Origin: DASXQK01 sp963724385
GTDB lineage: Bacteria > Pseudomonadota > Alphaproteobacteria > Dongiales > Dongiaceae
Assembly: GCA_963724385.1 (NCBI GenBank)
Contig: CAVRUJ010000001.1
Location: 2,542,001 to 2,606,000, forward strand
Length of the DNA: 64,000 nt
Direction of reading: 5' to 3'
The notes beneath the pieces were generated by a model that was not told where the DNA came from, did not search any database, and saw nothing but the letters and a program-made list of their open reading frames with translations. Shown here in pieces: positions 15,276 through 22,959 of this stretch; within the stretch, counting starts at the first letter, position 1, and each line of letters begins with the position of its first letter. The position numbers were made by a program, and so were the translations under genes.

Positions 15276-16517
15276 ATGCCTTTCGCGCTGCTGAGGTACG
15301 GGCTCGGCGGAAAATATCCCGCGCGGCGCCATCTGCCCAAGCCCAAGGAGCTGAAACGCGCTTACGACGTGGTCATCGTCGGCGCCGGCGGCCACGGCCT
15401 GGCGGCGGCCTATTACCTAGCGAGGAACTGGAGCATCACCGACGTTGCCGTCCTCGACAAGGGCTATCTCGCCGGCGGCAACACCGCGCGCAACACCGCC
15501 ATCATCCGCTCCAACTACCTGACCCCGGAAGGCGTGCGCTTCTACGAGGAGTCCCTGGCACTTTTTCGGGGTCTCAGCGAGGAATTCGACTACAACATTC
15601 TCTATTCGGAGCGCGGCCATTTCACGCTCGCCCACACGGACGCGGCGCTGCGCACCTGCCGCTGGCGGGCCGAGGTGAACAAGCATCTGGGCGTGGATTC
15701 GGAACTCATCTTTCCCGACGAGATCGCGCGGCTCTGTCCGGCGCTCAACCTTTCCGAGGATGCGCGCTATCCGATCCTGGGCGCGCTCTACCATCCGCCG
15801 GGCGCCATCGCCCGGCATGATGCCGTCGCCTGGGGCTACGCGCGCTATGCCGCCGACCAGGGCGTGGAGATCCACTGCCAGACCGAAGTGCAGGGCTTCG
15901 TCATCGAGAACGGCGCCGTCACGGGCGTGGAGACGAGCCGCGGCAGGATCGCCTGCAAGCGCGTGCTCCAGGCCGTCGCCGGATCCAGCAGCCGGGTGGC
16001 AAAGCTCGCCGGTTTCCGCCTGCCGATCCGCACCGTTCCGCTCCAGGCCTGCGTGTCGGTGCCGCTCAAGCGCTTCCTCGACCAGATCGTGGTCTCGGGC
16101 AGCCTGCACGTCTATGTCTCCCAGTCCGATCGCGGCGAGCTGGTGATGGGCGGATCGACCGATCCCTATGGGCTCTATTCCAGCCGCTCGACCCTGGACT
16201 TCAAGGAAGGGCTGCTCGGCCACATGCTGGAGCTGTTTCCCTTCCTGGCCGACGTGAAGCTGGCGCGCCAATGGGCCGGCATGGCCGACATGACCCCCGA
16301 CTTCAGCCCGATCATGGGGCTGACGCCGGTCAAGAACTACTATCTCGATTCCGGTTGGGGCACCTGGGGCTTCAAGGCCACGCCCGTCTGCGGCAAGCGC
16401 ATGGCGGAGATGCTGGCGACCGGCAAGACGCCCGACATCCTGCATCCCTTCCGCCTGGAGCGCTTCTACGAGTTCGACCAGGTCGGCGAAAAGGGCGCGG
16501 CGTCGGTGGGGCATTGA
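15276..16517 (+). CDS. mgdA: N-methylglutamate dehydrogenase subunit A (sarcosine oxidase beta-like)
   Basis: The 413-residue flavoprotein resembles the beta subunit of heterotetrameric sarcosine oxidase. After a 28-residue leader it has an FAD Rossmann motif (YDVVIVGAGGHGLAAAYYLA), then VLDKGYLAGGNTARNTAIIRSNYL, and a C-terminal flavin contact (GMADMTPDFSPIMG, YLDSGWGTWGFKATPVCGKRMAEML). As part of MgdABCD it would oxidise N-methylglutamate to glutamate and pass the methylene unit to tetrahydrofolate. Assignment to N-methylglutamate rather than sarcosine rests on the mgs and gmaS genes downstream. It is the first gene of the cluster and has an AAGGATGGG ribosome binding site. Confidence 0.88.
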   Translation: MPFALLRYGLGGKYPARRHLPKPKELKRAYDVVIVGAGGHGLAAAYYLARNWSITDVAVLDKGYLAGGNTARNTAIIRSNYLTPEGVRFYEESLALFRGLSEEFDYNILYSERGHFTLAHTDAALRTCRWRAEVNKHLGVDSELIFPDEIARLCPALNLSEDARYPILGALYHPPGAIARHDAVAWGYARYAADQGVEIHCQTEVQGFVIENGAVTGVETSRGRIACKRVLQAVAGSSSRVAKLAGFRLPIRTVPLQACVSVPLKRFLDQIVVSGSLHVYVSQSDRGELVMGGSTDPYGLYSSRSTLDFKEGLLGHMLELFPFLADVKLARQWAGMADMTPDFSPIMGLTPVKNYYLDSGWGTWGFKATPVCGKRMAEMLATGKTPDILHPFRLERFYEFDQVGEKGAASVGH

Positions 16518-16527
16518 GCCGAACGCC

Positions 16528-16830
16528 ATGAAAATCCTGAACTGCCCCCTGAACGGCCCGCGCAACATTTCGGAATTCGCCTGGGGCGGCGAAGTGAAGG
16601 CGATGCCCGATCCGGCCCGCTGCAGCGACCGCGCCTGGGCCGACTACCTGTTCGTCGAGACCAATGCGGCCGGCGTGGTGCGGGAATGGTGGTGCCACCT
16701 GCCAACCTCCTTCTGGTTCATCGCCGAGCGCAACACCGTCACCGACGAGGTCATCCGCACATACCCGGCAAGCGAACTCTTCGCCGAGCGCGTCGAGTTC
16801 GCGGGCCCTGCCAAACCGGGCCCGGCCTGA
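16528..16830 (+). CDS. mgdB: N-methylglutamate dehydrogenase subunit B (sarcosine oxidase delta-like)
   Basis: This 100-residue subunit aligns by length and position with SoxD, the small zinc-binding subunit of sarcosine oxidase. It begins MKILNCPLNGPRNISEFAWGGEV, where classical SoxD has a CPxCG motif, so one zinc cysteine is absent. It has EWWCHLPTSFWFIAERNT near the end instead of the usual His/Cys pair. This altered metal site may mark the NMG dehydrogenase branch. It lies ten bases after mgdA, and its TGA shares one base with the mgdC ATG, which points to translational coupling. Confidence 0.85.
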   Translation: MKILNCPLNGPRNISEFAWGGEVKAMPDPARCSDRAWADYLFVETNAAGVVREWWCHLPTSFWFIAERNTVTDEVIRTYPASELFAERVEFAGPAKPGPA

Positions 16831-19742
16831 TGGCGGGCATCAATCGTCTCGGCAGCGCCTATGGCCGTCTCATCGATCGGGAAACGTCCCACGCTTTCAC
16901 TTTCGAGGGGCGCGAGTATCACGCCCTGGCCGGCGACTGCATCGCCTCGGCGTTGGCGGCGGCCGACCAGTGGGTGCTCTCGCGATCTTTCAAATTCCGC
17001 CGGCCGCGCGGCATCCTCACCATGGCCGGCCAGGACGCAAACAGCCTGGTCCAGGCGGACGACGAACCCAATGTGCTGGCCGATCGCCGGCCGGTCACGC
17101 CGGCGCTCGCGGTCAGCGCCCAGAACTACGACATCAGCCTGGAGGTGGATGCCGGCTCGGCCATCGGGCTGTTCGGGCGCTTCCTGCCCGTAGGCTTCTA
17201 CTACAAGGCCTTCTACAAGCACGGCAGCTGGAGATTCTGGGAGCCGGTGATCCGCAACCGCACCGGTCTCGGCCGAATCGACCGTTACGCCCCGCAAGGA
17301 TATTTCGACAAGCAATACCTGTTCGCCGACGTCGCGATCGTCGGCGGCGGGCCGGCCGGCCTCTCGGCTGCGATCGCCGCCGCCGACAGCGGGGCCGAGG
17401 TGGTGCTGATCGAGGAATGGCCCATCCTCGGCGGGTCGCTCGCCTATTCCCGCTTCGAGCGCGACGGCGGCCGCTCGGTCATGGGCGAGGAGCTGGCCGC
17501 GGAAGTCGCCGAACGCGCCAGCATCCGCGTCATGACCGACGCGACCTGCAGCGGCCTCTTCGCCGACAACTGGCTCGCCGTCGTCAAAGGCCAACGCCTC
17601 TACAAGCTTCGCGCCAAGGCGGTGGTGGTCGCCACCGGCTCGCACGAGCAGCCGGCGGTGTTCCGCAACAACGACCTTCCAGGCGTGATGAACGGCACGG
17701 CAGCCCAGCGCCTGATCCGGCTCTACGGCGTCCGGCCGGGACGCAAGGCCGTCGTGCTCGCGGCCAACGACGACGCCTATGGCGTCGCCCTCGACCTTCT
17801 CGAAGTGGGCACGGCCGTCGAGGCCGTGGCGGATCTGCGCGAAGAACCCGAGGAGACCGCCAGGCTCCGCGCGGTCAGGGGGAAGGGCGTGCGGATTCTT
17901 CCCGGCCACGCGGTCGTCGAGGCGATTCCTGGCGTCGGCAAGCTCGAAATCATCGGGGCCTCGGTCGCGCGGATCCTGGGCGAAGGGGAAGTCGATAAAG
18001 CCGCCGCCACGTTCGAATGCGATCTCCTTTGCATGTCCACGGGCTACAGCCCGGCTGGCCAGCTCCTCCACCACGCGGGCGCAAGTTTTGCCTACGACCA
18101 GGCCGCCAACATGTTCCAGCCCTCGGCCTTGCCGCCGCATGTTTTCGCGGCCGGCTCGGTCAATGGCACGTACCGGCTGGATGCGGTGTTGATCGAGGGT
18201 CACCGCGCCGGCTGGGCCGCGGCTCTGGACGCCGGCTTCACCTCGGAGACCGAACCACCGCCGGTGACGGGCGACCGCGGGGCGAGGGGCCAGACCCACG
18301 GCTTCCCCATTTTCCCCCACCCCCGCGGACACGACTTCGTCGACTTCGACGAGGATCTGCAGGTGAAGGACCTCCTCGCCGGCATCGCCGAGGGCTACGA
18401 CGACATCGAGCTCTTGAAACGCTATTCCACCGTGGGCATGGGCCCATCCCAGGGCCGGCATTCGGCTGTCGCCGCGCTGCGCCTGCTGGCGCGGGAAACC
18501 GGCGCCGATCTGGCGGAACTTTCCGTCACCACCCAGCGCCCGCCTTACATGCCGGAGAAATTCGGCCATCTCGCAGGCCGCATTTTCGAGCCGGAGCGCC
18601 ACACCGCCATGCACCACCGGCACCTGGAGCTGGGTGCGAAGATGATGCCGGCGGGCCTCTGGCAGCGCCCGGCCTTCTATGGCGCACCGGCGGACCGGGA
18701 GACGGCAGTGCGCGAGGAAATCCTGGCGGTCCGCAACAATGTCGGCTTGATCGACGTCTCGACCTTGGGCGGGCTCGACATCCGCGGCCCGGACGCGGCC
18801 GAGTTCCTGAACCGGCTTTACACCTTCGCCTATTCGAAGCAGCCGGTGGGGCGCTCGCGCTACGTGCTGATGTGCGACCAGACCGGCGCCATCATCGACG
18901 ACGGCGTCGCCTGCCGGCTCCACGACGAGCACTTCTACGTCACCGCCACCACCAGCGGCGTGGACGGCGTCTATCGCCTGATGCTCCACTGGAATGCCCA
19001 ATGGCGCCTCGACGTGGATGTGACAAACGTGACGGCCGCCTACGCCGGGGTCAATCTGGCGGGCCCACGCTCGCGGGAGGTTCTGGCCAAGCTTTGCCAC
19101 GACGTCGATCTTTCGGCGCCGGCGTTTCCCTACATGGGCGTGCGCCTTGGGACGGTGGCCGGGATAAGGGCGCGGCTCCTGCGCGTCGGGTTCGTCGGCG
19201 AGCTCGGCTACGAGATCCATGTGCCAGCGAGCCAGGGCGAGGCCCTGTGGGATGCGTTGATGGAAGCGGGAGAGGAGGGCGGCATCCGGCCTTTCGGCGT
19301 CGAGGCCCAACGGGTCCTGCGGCTGGAAAAAGGGCATATCATCATCGGCCAGGACACCGACGGGCTTACCTATCCACAGGAGGCGGACATGGCCTGGGCG
19401 ATCGCCCGGAACAAGCCTTACTTCATGGGCGGCAGAGCAATCGCCATGCAGGCGGCGCGTCCCTTGACCCGCAAGCTGGTGGGATTTGCCCTTGCCGATC
19501 CCGAGGCGCCAGTACCGGGAGAATGTCACCTTGCGATCCGGGGCGGCGATATCGTCGGCCGTGTCACCTCGGCCGTGCGCTCACCCTCTCTCGGCAAGAC
19601 CATCGGCCTCGCCTATGTCGCCGCGGATCAGGCGAAGCCTGGAAGCCGGTTTGATATCCGGGCGGCGGGCGGCAGGATCGTTGAGGCCGAGGTTGTGCCG
19701 ATTCCGTTCTATGATCCCGAAAACAAGCGCCAGGAGATGTGA
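16830..19742 (+). CDS. mgdC: N-methylglutamate dehydrogenase subunit C (sarcosine oxidase alpha-like)
   Basis: The 970-residue protein has the full SoxA architecture. A ferredoxin-like N-terminal domain (HAFTFEGREYHALAGDCIASALAAA, about residues 15-110) is followed by an NAD/FAD Rossmann domain (VAIVGGGPAGLSAAIAAADSG, about 168-188). A second nucleotide site lies in VVVATGSHEQPAVFRNNDLPGVM, and the C-terminal half is a GcvT-like folate domain (about residues 580-960; NNVGLIDVSTLGGLDIRGPDAAEFLNRLYTF, GELGYEIHVPASQGEALW). The folate domain receives the C1 unit as methylene-THF. The true start is ATG 16830, overlapping the mgdB stop; upstream ATGs in frame give implausible Arg/His-rich sequence. 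mgdD follows after three bases. Confidence 0.92.
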   Translation: MAGINRLGSAYGRLIDRETSHAFTFEGREYHALAGDCIASALAAADQWVLSRSFKFRRPRGILTMAGQDANSLVQADDEPNVLADRRPVTPALAVSAQNYDISLEVDAGSAIGLFGRFLPVGFYYKAFYKHGSWRFWEPVIRNRTGLGRIDRYAPQGYFDKQYLFADVAIVGGGPAGLSAAIAAADSGAEVVLIEEWPILGGSLAYSRFERDGGRSVMGEELAAEVAERASIRVMTDATCSGLFADNWLAVVKGQRLYKLRAKAVVVATGSHEQPAVFRNNDLPGVMNGTAAQRLIRLYGVRPGRKAVVLAANDDAYGVALDLLEVGTAVEAVADLREEPEETARLRAVRGKGVRILPGHAVVEAIPGVGKLEIIGASVARILGEGEVDKAAATFECDLLCMSTGYSPAGQLLHHAGASFAYDQAANMFQPSALPPHVFAAGSVNGTYRLDAVLIEGHRAGWAAALDAGFTSETEPPPVTGDRGARGQTHGFPIFPHPRGHDFVDFDEDLQVKDLLAGIAEGYDDIELLKRYSTVGMGPSQGRHSAVAALRLLARETGADLAELSVTTQRPPYMPEKFGHLAGRIFEPERHTAMHHRHLELGAKMMPAGLWQRPAFYGAPADRETAVREEILAVRNNVGLIDVSTLGGLDIRGPDAAEFLNRLYTFAYSKQPVGRSRYVLMCDQTGAIIDDGVACRLHDEHFYVTATTSGVDGVYRLMLHWNAQWRLDVDVTNVTAAYAGVNLAGPRSREVLAKLCHDVDLSAPAFPYMGVRLGTVAGIRARLLRVGFVGELGYEIHVPASQGEALWDALMEAGEEGGIRPFGVEAQRVLRLEKGHIIIGQDTDGLTYPQEADMAWAIARNKPYFMGGRAIAMQAARPLTRKLVGFALADPEAPVPGECHLAIRGGDIVGRVTSAVRSPSLGKTIGLAYVAADQAKPGSRFDIRAAGGRIVEAEVVPIPFYDPENKRQEM

Positions 19743-19745
19743 GAC

Positions 19746-20477
19746 ATGGCGGCGGCCGTAGATGGCATCGGGCTCGAGCGGCAGACGCGCCTCAGCTTCG
19801 TCCATCGCAAGCTCATCGACCGGGGCGCCCGCTTCGCCGTGGTGGACGGCGGTCTGGTCGCGGCCGATTTTGGCGATGGGACGGCGGAGGCCGAGACGGC
19901 GCGCCGAATGGGGCTCGCCGACCTGTCGCCGCTCGCGCGCACAGGCTTCAAAGGCGCGGGCAGCGTCGAATGGCTGGCAGGCCAAGGCGTCACCGTCGGC
20001 GCCGAGAGCAATCGCGGCTATCGCCAGGCCGGCGGCGAGATCGCCCTCAGATTGGCGCCGAACGAAGTGCTGCTCGTCGATTCCCTGGCCGCGCAGGGCG
20101 GGTTCATCCACCAGCTCGACGCTGCCTGGAACTGGGGCGAGGAGAAGCCGCGCCCGCCCATTGGCTATCCGGTGCCGCGGGCCGATTCCCATTGCTGGTT
20201 TGCACTCTCGGGCGTTCACGCGGCGGAGATGTTCGCCAAGATTTGCGGCGTCGACCTTCGCGCCCATCGCTTTGCCGAGGGCGCCATCGCCCAGACGTCG
20301 GTCGCTCGGATGAACGGCATCGTCCTGCGCCGTGACTTCGCCGAGACCCCCGGATTCTACCTGCTCGCCGACAGCGCGTCGGGCGACTATCTCTGGGATT
20401 GCCTGCTGGACGCCATGATGGAGTTCGAGGGCGGGCCCGTCGGCCTCGCTGCCCTTCATATCCTGGAAGGTTACTGA
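19746..20477 (+). CDS. mgdD: N-methylglutamate dehydrogenase subunit D (sarcosine oxidase gamma-like)
   Basis: The 243-residue subunit corresponds to SoxG, the GcvT-related small gamma chain. Features are SPLARTGFKGAGSVEWLAGQG, a region typical of SoxG N termini, then CWFALSGVHAAEMFAKICGVDLRAHRFAEGAIAQTSVARMNGIVLRRD and FYLLADSASGDYLWDCLLDAMMEFEG near the end. It completes the mgdABCD set, with only three bases between the mgdC stop and this ATG. The chain probably stabilises the complex rather than catalysing a separate step, as known for SoxG. Confidence 0.87.
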   Translation: MAAAVDGIGLERQTRLSFVHRKLIDRGARFAVVDGGLVAADFGDGTAEAETARRMGLADLSPLARTGFKGAGSVEWLAGQGVTVGAESNRGYRQAGGEIALRLAPNEVLLVDSLAAQGGFIHQLDAAWNWGEEKPRPPIGYPVPRADSHCWFALSGVHAAEMFAKICGVDLRAHRFAEGAIAQTSVARMNGIVLRRDFAETPGFYLLADSASGDYLWDCLLDAMMEFEGGPVGLAALHILEGY

Positions 20478-20481
20478 CCCC

Positions 20482-21121
20482 ATGACCCGCGGTCCCCGCG
20501 ACGCCGACATGCAGGACCCCCACAGCCTGGCGGGAAGGCGCAACGCCAATCTCGAGGTCGCCATCGGCCGCGAGGTCCGGGCGTTCCGTCGCAAGCTCGA
20601 CATGACCGTGGCCGAACTCGCCCGCCAGGCGGCCTTGTCCGCGGGCATGCTTTCAAAGATCGAGAACGGCATGACATCGCCGTCCCTCGACACCCTGAAG
20701 GCGCTGTCCCACGCGCTCCACGTGCCGGTGACCGCCTTCTTCCGCAAATACGAGGAGGAGCGCGACGCAACCTTCGTCAAGGCGGGGCAGGGGCTCAACA
20801 TCGAGCGCCGGGGCACTCGGGCGGGGCATCAGTATCAGCTGCTCGGCCATTCGGTGCGCCGGCCGTTGGCGGTCGAGCCCTACATGATCACGCTATCCGC
20901 GGACTTCGACGTCTTCCCGGTGTTCCAGCATGAAGGGATCGAGTTCATCTACATGCTGGAAGGAGAGGTCGGCTATCGCCATGGCAACCGCACCTACGTG
21001 CTGATGCCAGGCGAACTCGCTGTTCTTCGATGCGGACGTGCCCCATGGTCCCGAGGAGCTGCGCAAGCTGCCCATCCGCTTCCTGTCGGTGATAACCTAT
21101 CTGAGGGAGCCGTCGAGCTGA
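20482..21121 (+). pseudogene. XRE-cupin transcriptional regulator with an apparent one-base frameshift
   Basis: The N-terminal part is an XRE helix-turn-helix (MTVAELARQAALSAGMLSKIENGMTSPSLDTLKALSHAL), followed by a cupin domain (DVFPVFQHEGIEFIYMLEGEVGYRHGNRTYVLMPG). At about 21013-21015 the frame reads GAACTC. Removing one A restores DSLFFDADVPHGPEEL and then KLPIRFLSVITYLREPSS with a stop at 21121, exactly the expected cupin ending for a 212-residue protein. Without the correction the frame runs on in unrelated sequence to 21183. This is either a sequencing error or a real inactivating lesion. The gene sits between mgdD (4 bases away) and mgsA, so it probably controls the methylamine genes. 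Confidence 0.85.
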
Positions 21122-21190
21122 GAGTGCGATCTCCCGTAGTATATTATATATTTTATAATCAATATGTTACGATTCTTATATAATGTCATG
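21122..21190. other. A/T-rich island upstream of mgsA
   Basis: About 60 bases (21139-21190) are almost entirely A and T (for example TATATTATATATTTTATAATC), in strong contrast with the GC-rich surroundings. No gene is present. It could be an UP-like promoter element or a site for an A/T-binding silencer of the MucR or H-NS type; the sequence cannot decide. Confidence 0.6.
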
Positions 21191-21205
21191 ACTAAACATT
21201 TAGTC
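21190..21205. promoter_or_regulatory. Palindromic candidate operator upstream of mgsA, distal copy
   Basis: GACTAAACATTTAGTC is a perfect 7-bp inverted repeat around a CA centre. Its core TAAACATTTA recurs at 21261-21270. It may be bound by the adjacent XRE-cupin regulator. Confidence 0.55.
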
Positions 21206-21260
21206 GGCTAAATCCGGGCCCGTCCCATTCCGCATACCTGCCAGACGGAATTCCTACTAG

Positions 21261-21270
21261 TAAACATTTA
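21261..21270. promoter_or_regulatory. Candidate operator core upstream of mgsA, proximal copy
   Basis: TAAACATTTA exactly repeats the core of the palindrome at 21190-21205, 68 bases further on. It lies eight bases before the -35 of the proposed mgsA promoter, a position suited to an activator. Confidence 0.5.
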
Positions 21271-21278
21271 TTCTTCTG

Positions 21279-21307
21279 TTGATCGGCCGCGGCCGGTCGT
21301 CTAGATT
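21279..21307 (+). promoter_or_regulatory. Candidate sigma70-type promoter of mgsABC-gmaS
   Basis: TTGATC (21279-21284) and TAGATT (21302-21307) are separated by 17 bases and each matches four of six consensus positions. The expected start site lies about 35 bases before the mgsA ATG, leaving room for its AAAGGAG ribosome binding site. Confidence 0.4.
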
Positions 21308-21348
21308 GCCCGCCAGGCACCCCGGCCACCAGCAAAGGAGCGTCGCCC

Positions 21349-22248
21349 ATGTGCGGAATCGTCGGATTGTTCCTGAAAAACCCCGCCATGCGCGTCGACC
21401 TCGGCAAGCATCTCTCCGTCATGCTCGTCGGCATGACGGAGCGCGGGCCCGACAGCGCGGGTATCGCCGTCTATCACCGGCCGACCGGCGCTAACCAGTG
21501 CAAGCTCACCCTATTCCACGCCGATCCGCACTACCACTGGCGCCAAGTGGGCGGGGGCCTGGGCGAGGGGCTGGGCTGCGAGGTCGATATCGAAATCAAG
21601 GCCAATCATGCCGTGGTGACCGTCGCCGCAGATGAAGCCGCCGCCCGACGCTGGCTGAAGGAGAACCACCCGGAGCTCCGGATCATGGGCTATGGCCACC
21701 TCATGGAAGTCTATAAGGACATGGGCCTGCCGGCCGAGGTCGTGGACAAATACGGGATCCGCAGCATGGAGGGCTCACATGCCATCGGCCATACGCGCAT
21801 GGCGACCGAAAGCGCGGTGACGACCGAGCATTCCCATCCCTTCACCGCGGCGCCGGACATGTGCCTGGTGCACAACGGCTCGCTCAGCAACCACAACAAC
21901 CTGCGCAAGTGGCTGCGCCGGCGCGGCCATGAGTTCGAGACGGACAACGACAGCGAGGTCGCGGCACGCTATTTCGCGCACCGGCTGGGCGAGGGTGCCA
22001 GTCTTCCCGAGGCGCTCGAGGCCGGGCTCGCCGATCTCGATGGCTTCTACACTTTCACCATGGGAACCCTGGACGGCTTCGCAGTCCTGCGCGACGGCAT
22101 CGCCTGCAAGCCGGCCGTGCTGGCCGAGACGGACGACTGGGTTGCCATGGCCTCGGAATTCCGCAGCCTCGCCAATCTCCCCGGCGTCGAGGACGCGACC
22201 ATTTGGGAGCCCAAACCCGCCGTCGTCTACACTTGGAGCCTGCAGTAG
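21349..22248 (+). CDS. mgsA: N-methylglutamate synthase subunit A (class II glutamine amidotransferase)
   Basis: The 299-residue Ntn-amidotransferase has Cys2 as nucleophile (MCGIVGLFLKNP). Conserved glutamine-binding segments are ERGPDSAGIAVY, HTRMATESAVTTEHSHPF and CLVHNGSLSNHNNLRKWLRRRGHEF. In the pathway it acts on gamma-glutamylmethylamide to release methylamine into the synthase channel. The ATG is fixed by Cys2 and preceded by AAAGGAG. It is the first gene after the A/T-rich control region, and mgsB begins four bases after its stop, so mgsABC and gmaS probably form one operon. Confidence 0.9.
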   Translation: MCGIVGLFLKNPAMRVDLGKHLSVMLVGMTERGPDSAGIAVYHRPTGANQCKLTLFHADPHYHWRQVGGGLGEGLGCEVDIEIKANHAVVTVAADEAAARRWLKENHPELRIMGYGHLMEVYKDMGLPAEVVDKYGIRSMEGSHAIGHTRMATESAVTTEHSHPFTAAPDMCLVHNGSLSNHNNLRKWLRRRGHEFETDNDSEVAARYFAHRLGEGASLPEALEAGLADLDGFYTFTMGTLDGFAVLRDGIACKPAVLAETDDWVAMASEFRSLANLPGVEDATIWEPKPAVVYTWSLQ

Positions 22249-22252
22249 CCCA

Positions 22253-22936
22253 ATGATCACCTTCGACCTCGCCGAGGCTTCGGTTCGCGACCTCAACCAG
22301 CGCCTGCACGACCTGCCGGCGGACACCAACGAGCGCGCCTGGCGCGTCCTCAATCCCAAGGGCGCGCATGCGCTCGCAGCCGGCCTCGAGCGGCCCATCG
22401 AGGTGCTGATCGAGGGCCATGTCGGCTACTACTGCGCCGGCATGAACAAGGAAGCGACGGTCGTCATCGACGGCCACTGCGGCGTCGGCGTCGCCGAGAA
22501 CATGATGTCGGGCGAGGTCCGGGTGAAAGGAAATGCCAGCCAGTCGGCCGGCGCCTCGGCCCATGGCGGGCTGCTGGTCATCGAGGGCGATGCTTCCGCA
22601 CGCTGCGGCATTTCCATGAAGGGCGTCGATATCGTCGTCGGCGGGTCGGTCGGGCATATGAGCGGCTTCATGGCCCAGACCGGCACCCTCGTCGTCTGCG
22701 GGGACGCCGGCCAGAGCCTGGGCGATTCCATCTATGAGGCGAAGATCTACGTCCAGGGCAAGGTCGAGAGCCTGGGCGCGGACTGCGTGGAGAAGAAGAT
22801 CGGCGAGCATCATCTCGCCAAGCTTTCGCGCCTTTTGACCCGCGCCGGCATCAAGGCCGATCCGCGGAACTTCCGCCGGTACGGGTCGGCCCGGAAGCTC
22901 TACAATTTCCATATCGACCACGCCGACGCCTATTGA
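22253..22936 (+). CDS. mgsB: N-methylglutamate synthase subunit B (GXGXG beta-helix)
   Basis: The 227-residue protein starts at MITFDLAEASVRDLNQRL; a longer upstream frame overlaps mgsA and is rejected. The beta-helix turns VLIEGHVGYYCAGM, VVIDGHCGVGVAENMMSG, VRVKGNASQSAGASAHGG, LVIEGDASARCGISMKGV and LVVCGDAGQSLGDSIYEA are the glutamate synthase GXGXG pattern. It serves as the structural partner joining MgsA and MgsC. It lacks the extra N-terminal region found in the cluster 1 paralogue. Its stop is 24 bases before the mgsC ATG. Confidence 0.9.
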   Translation: MITFDLAEASVRDLNQRLHDLPADTNERAWRVLNPKGAHALAAGLERPIEVLIEGHVGYYCAGMNKEATVVIDGHCGVGVAENMMSGEVRVKGNASQSAGASAHGGLLVIEGDASARCGISMKGVDIVVGGSVGHMSGFMAQTGTLVVCGDAGQSLGDSIYEAKIYVQGKVESLGADCVEKKIGEHHLAKLSRLLTRAGIKADPRNFRRYGSARKLYNFHIDHADAY

Positions 22937-22959
22937 GCTTTCGCGAGGAAAACCCTGTC

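Noticed and set aside
16644..19529. Long open frame on the minus strand opposite mgdC
   Set aside because: Its translation is rich in Arg, His and Gly with no recognisable domain, and it mirrors the mgdC gene, whose domains are unambiguous. Long antisense frames are expected in such GC-rich DNA.
15276..20477. Sarcosine oxidase soxBDAG as the final call for the four-subunit enzyme
   Set aside because: The subunits are homologous, but the mgsABC and gmaS genes downstream and the altered delta subunit fit N-methylglutamate dehydrogenase better. Activity on sarcosine is not excluded.
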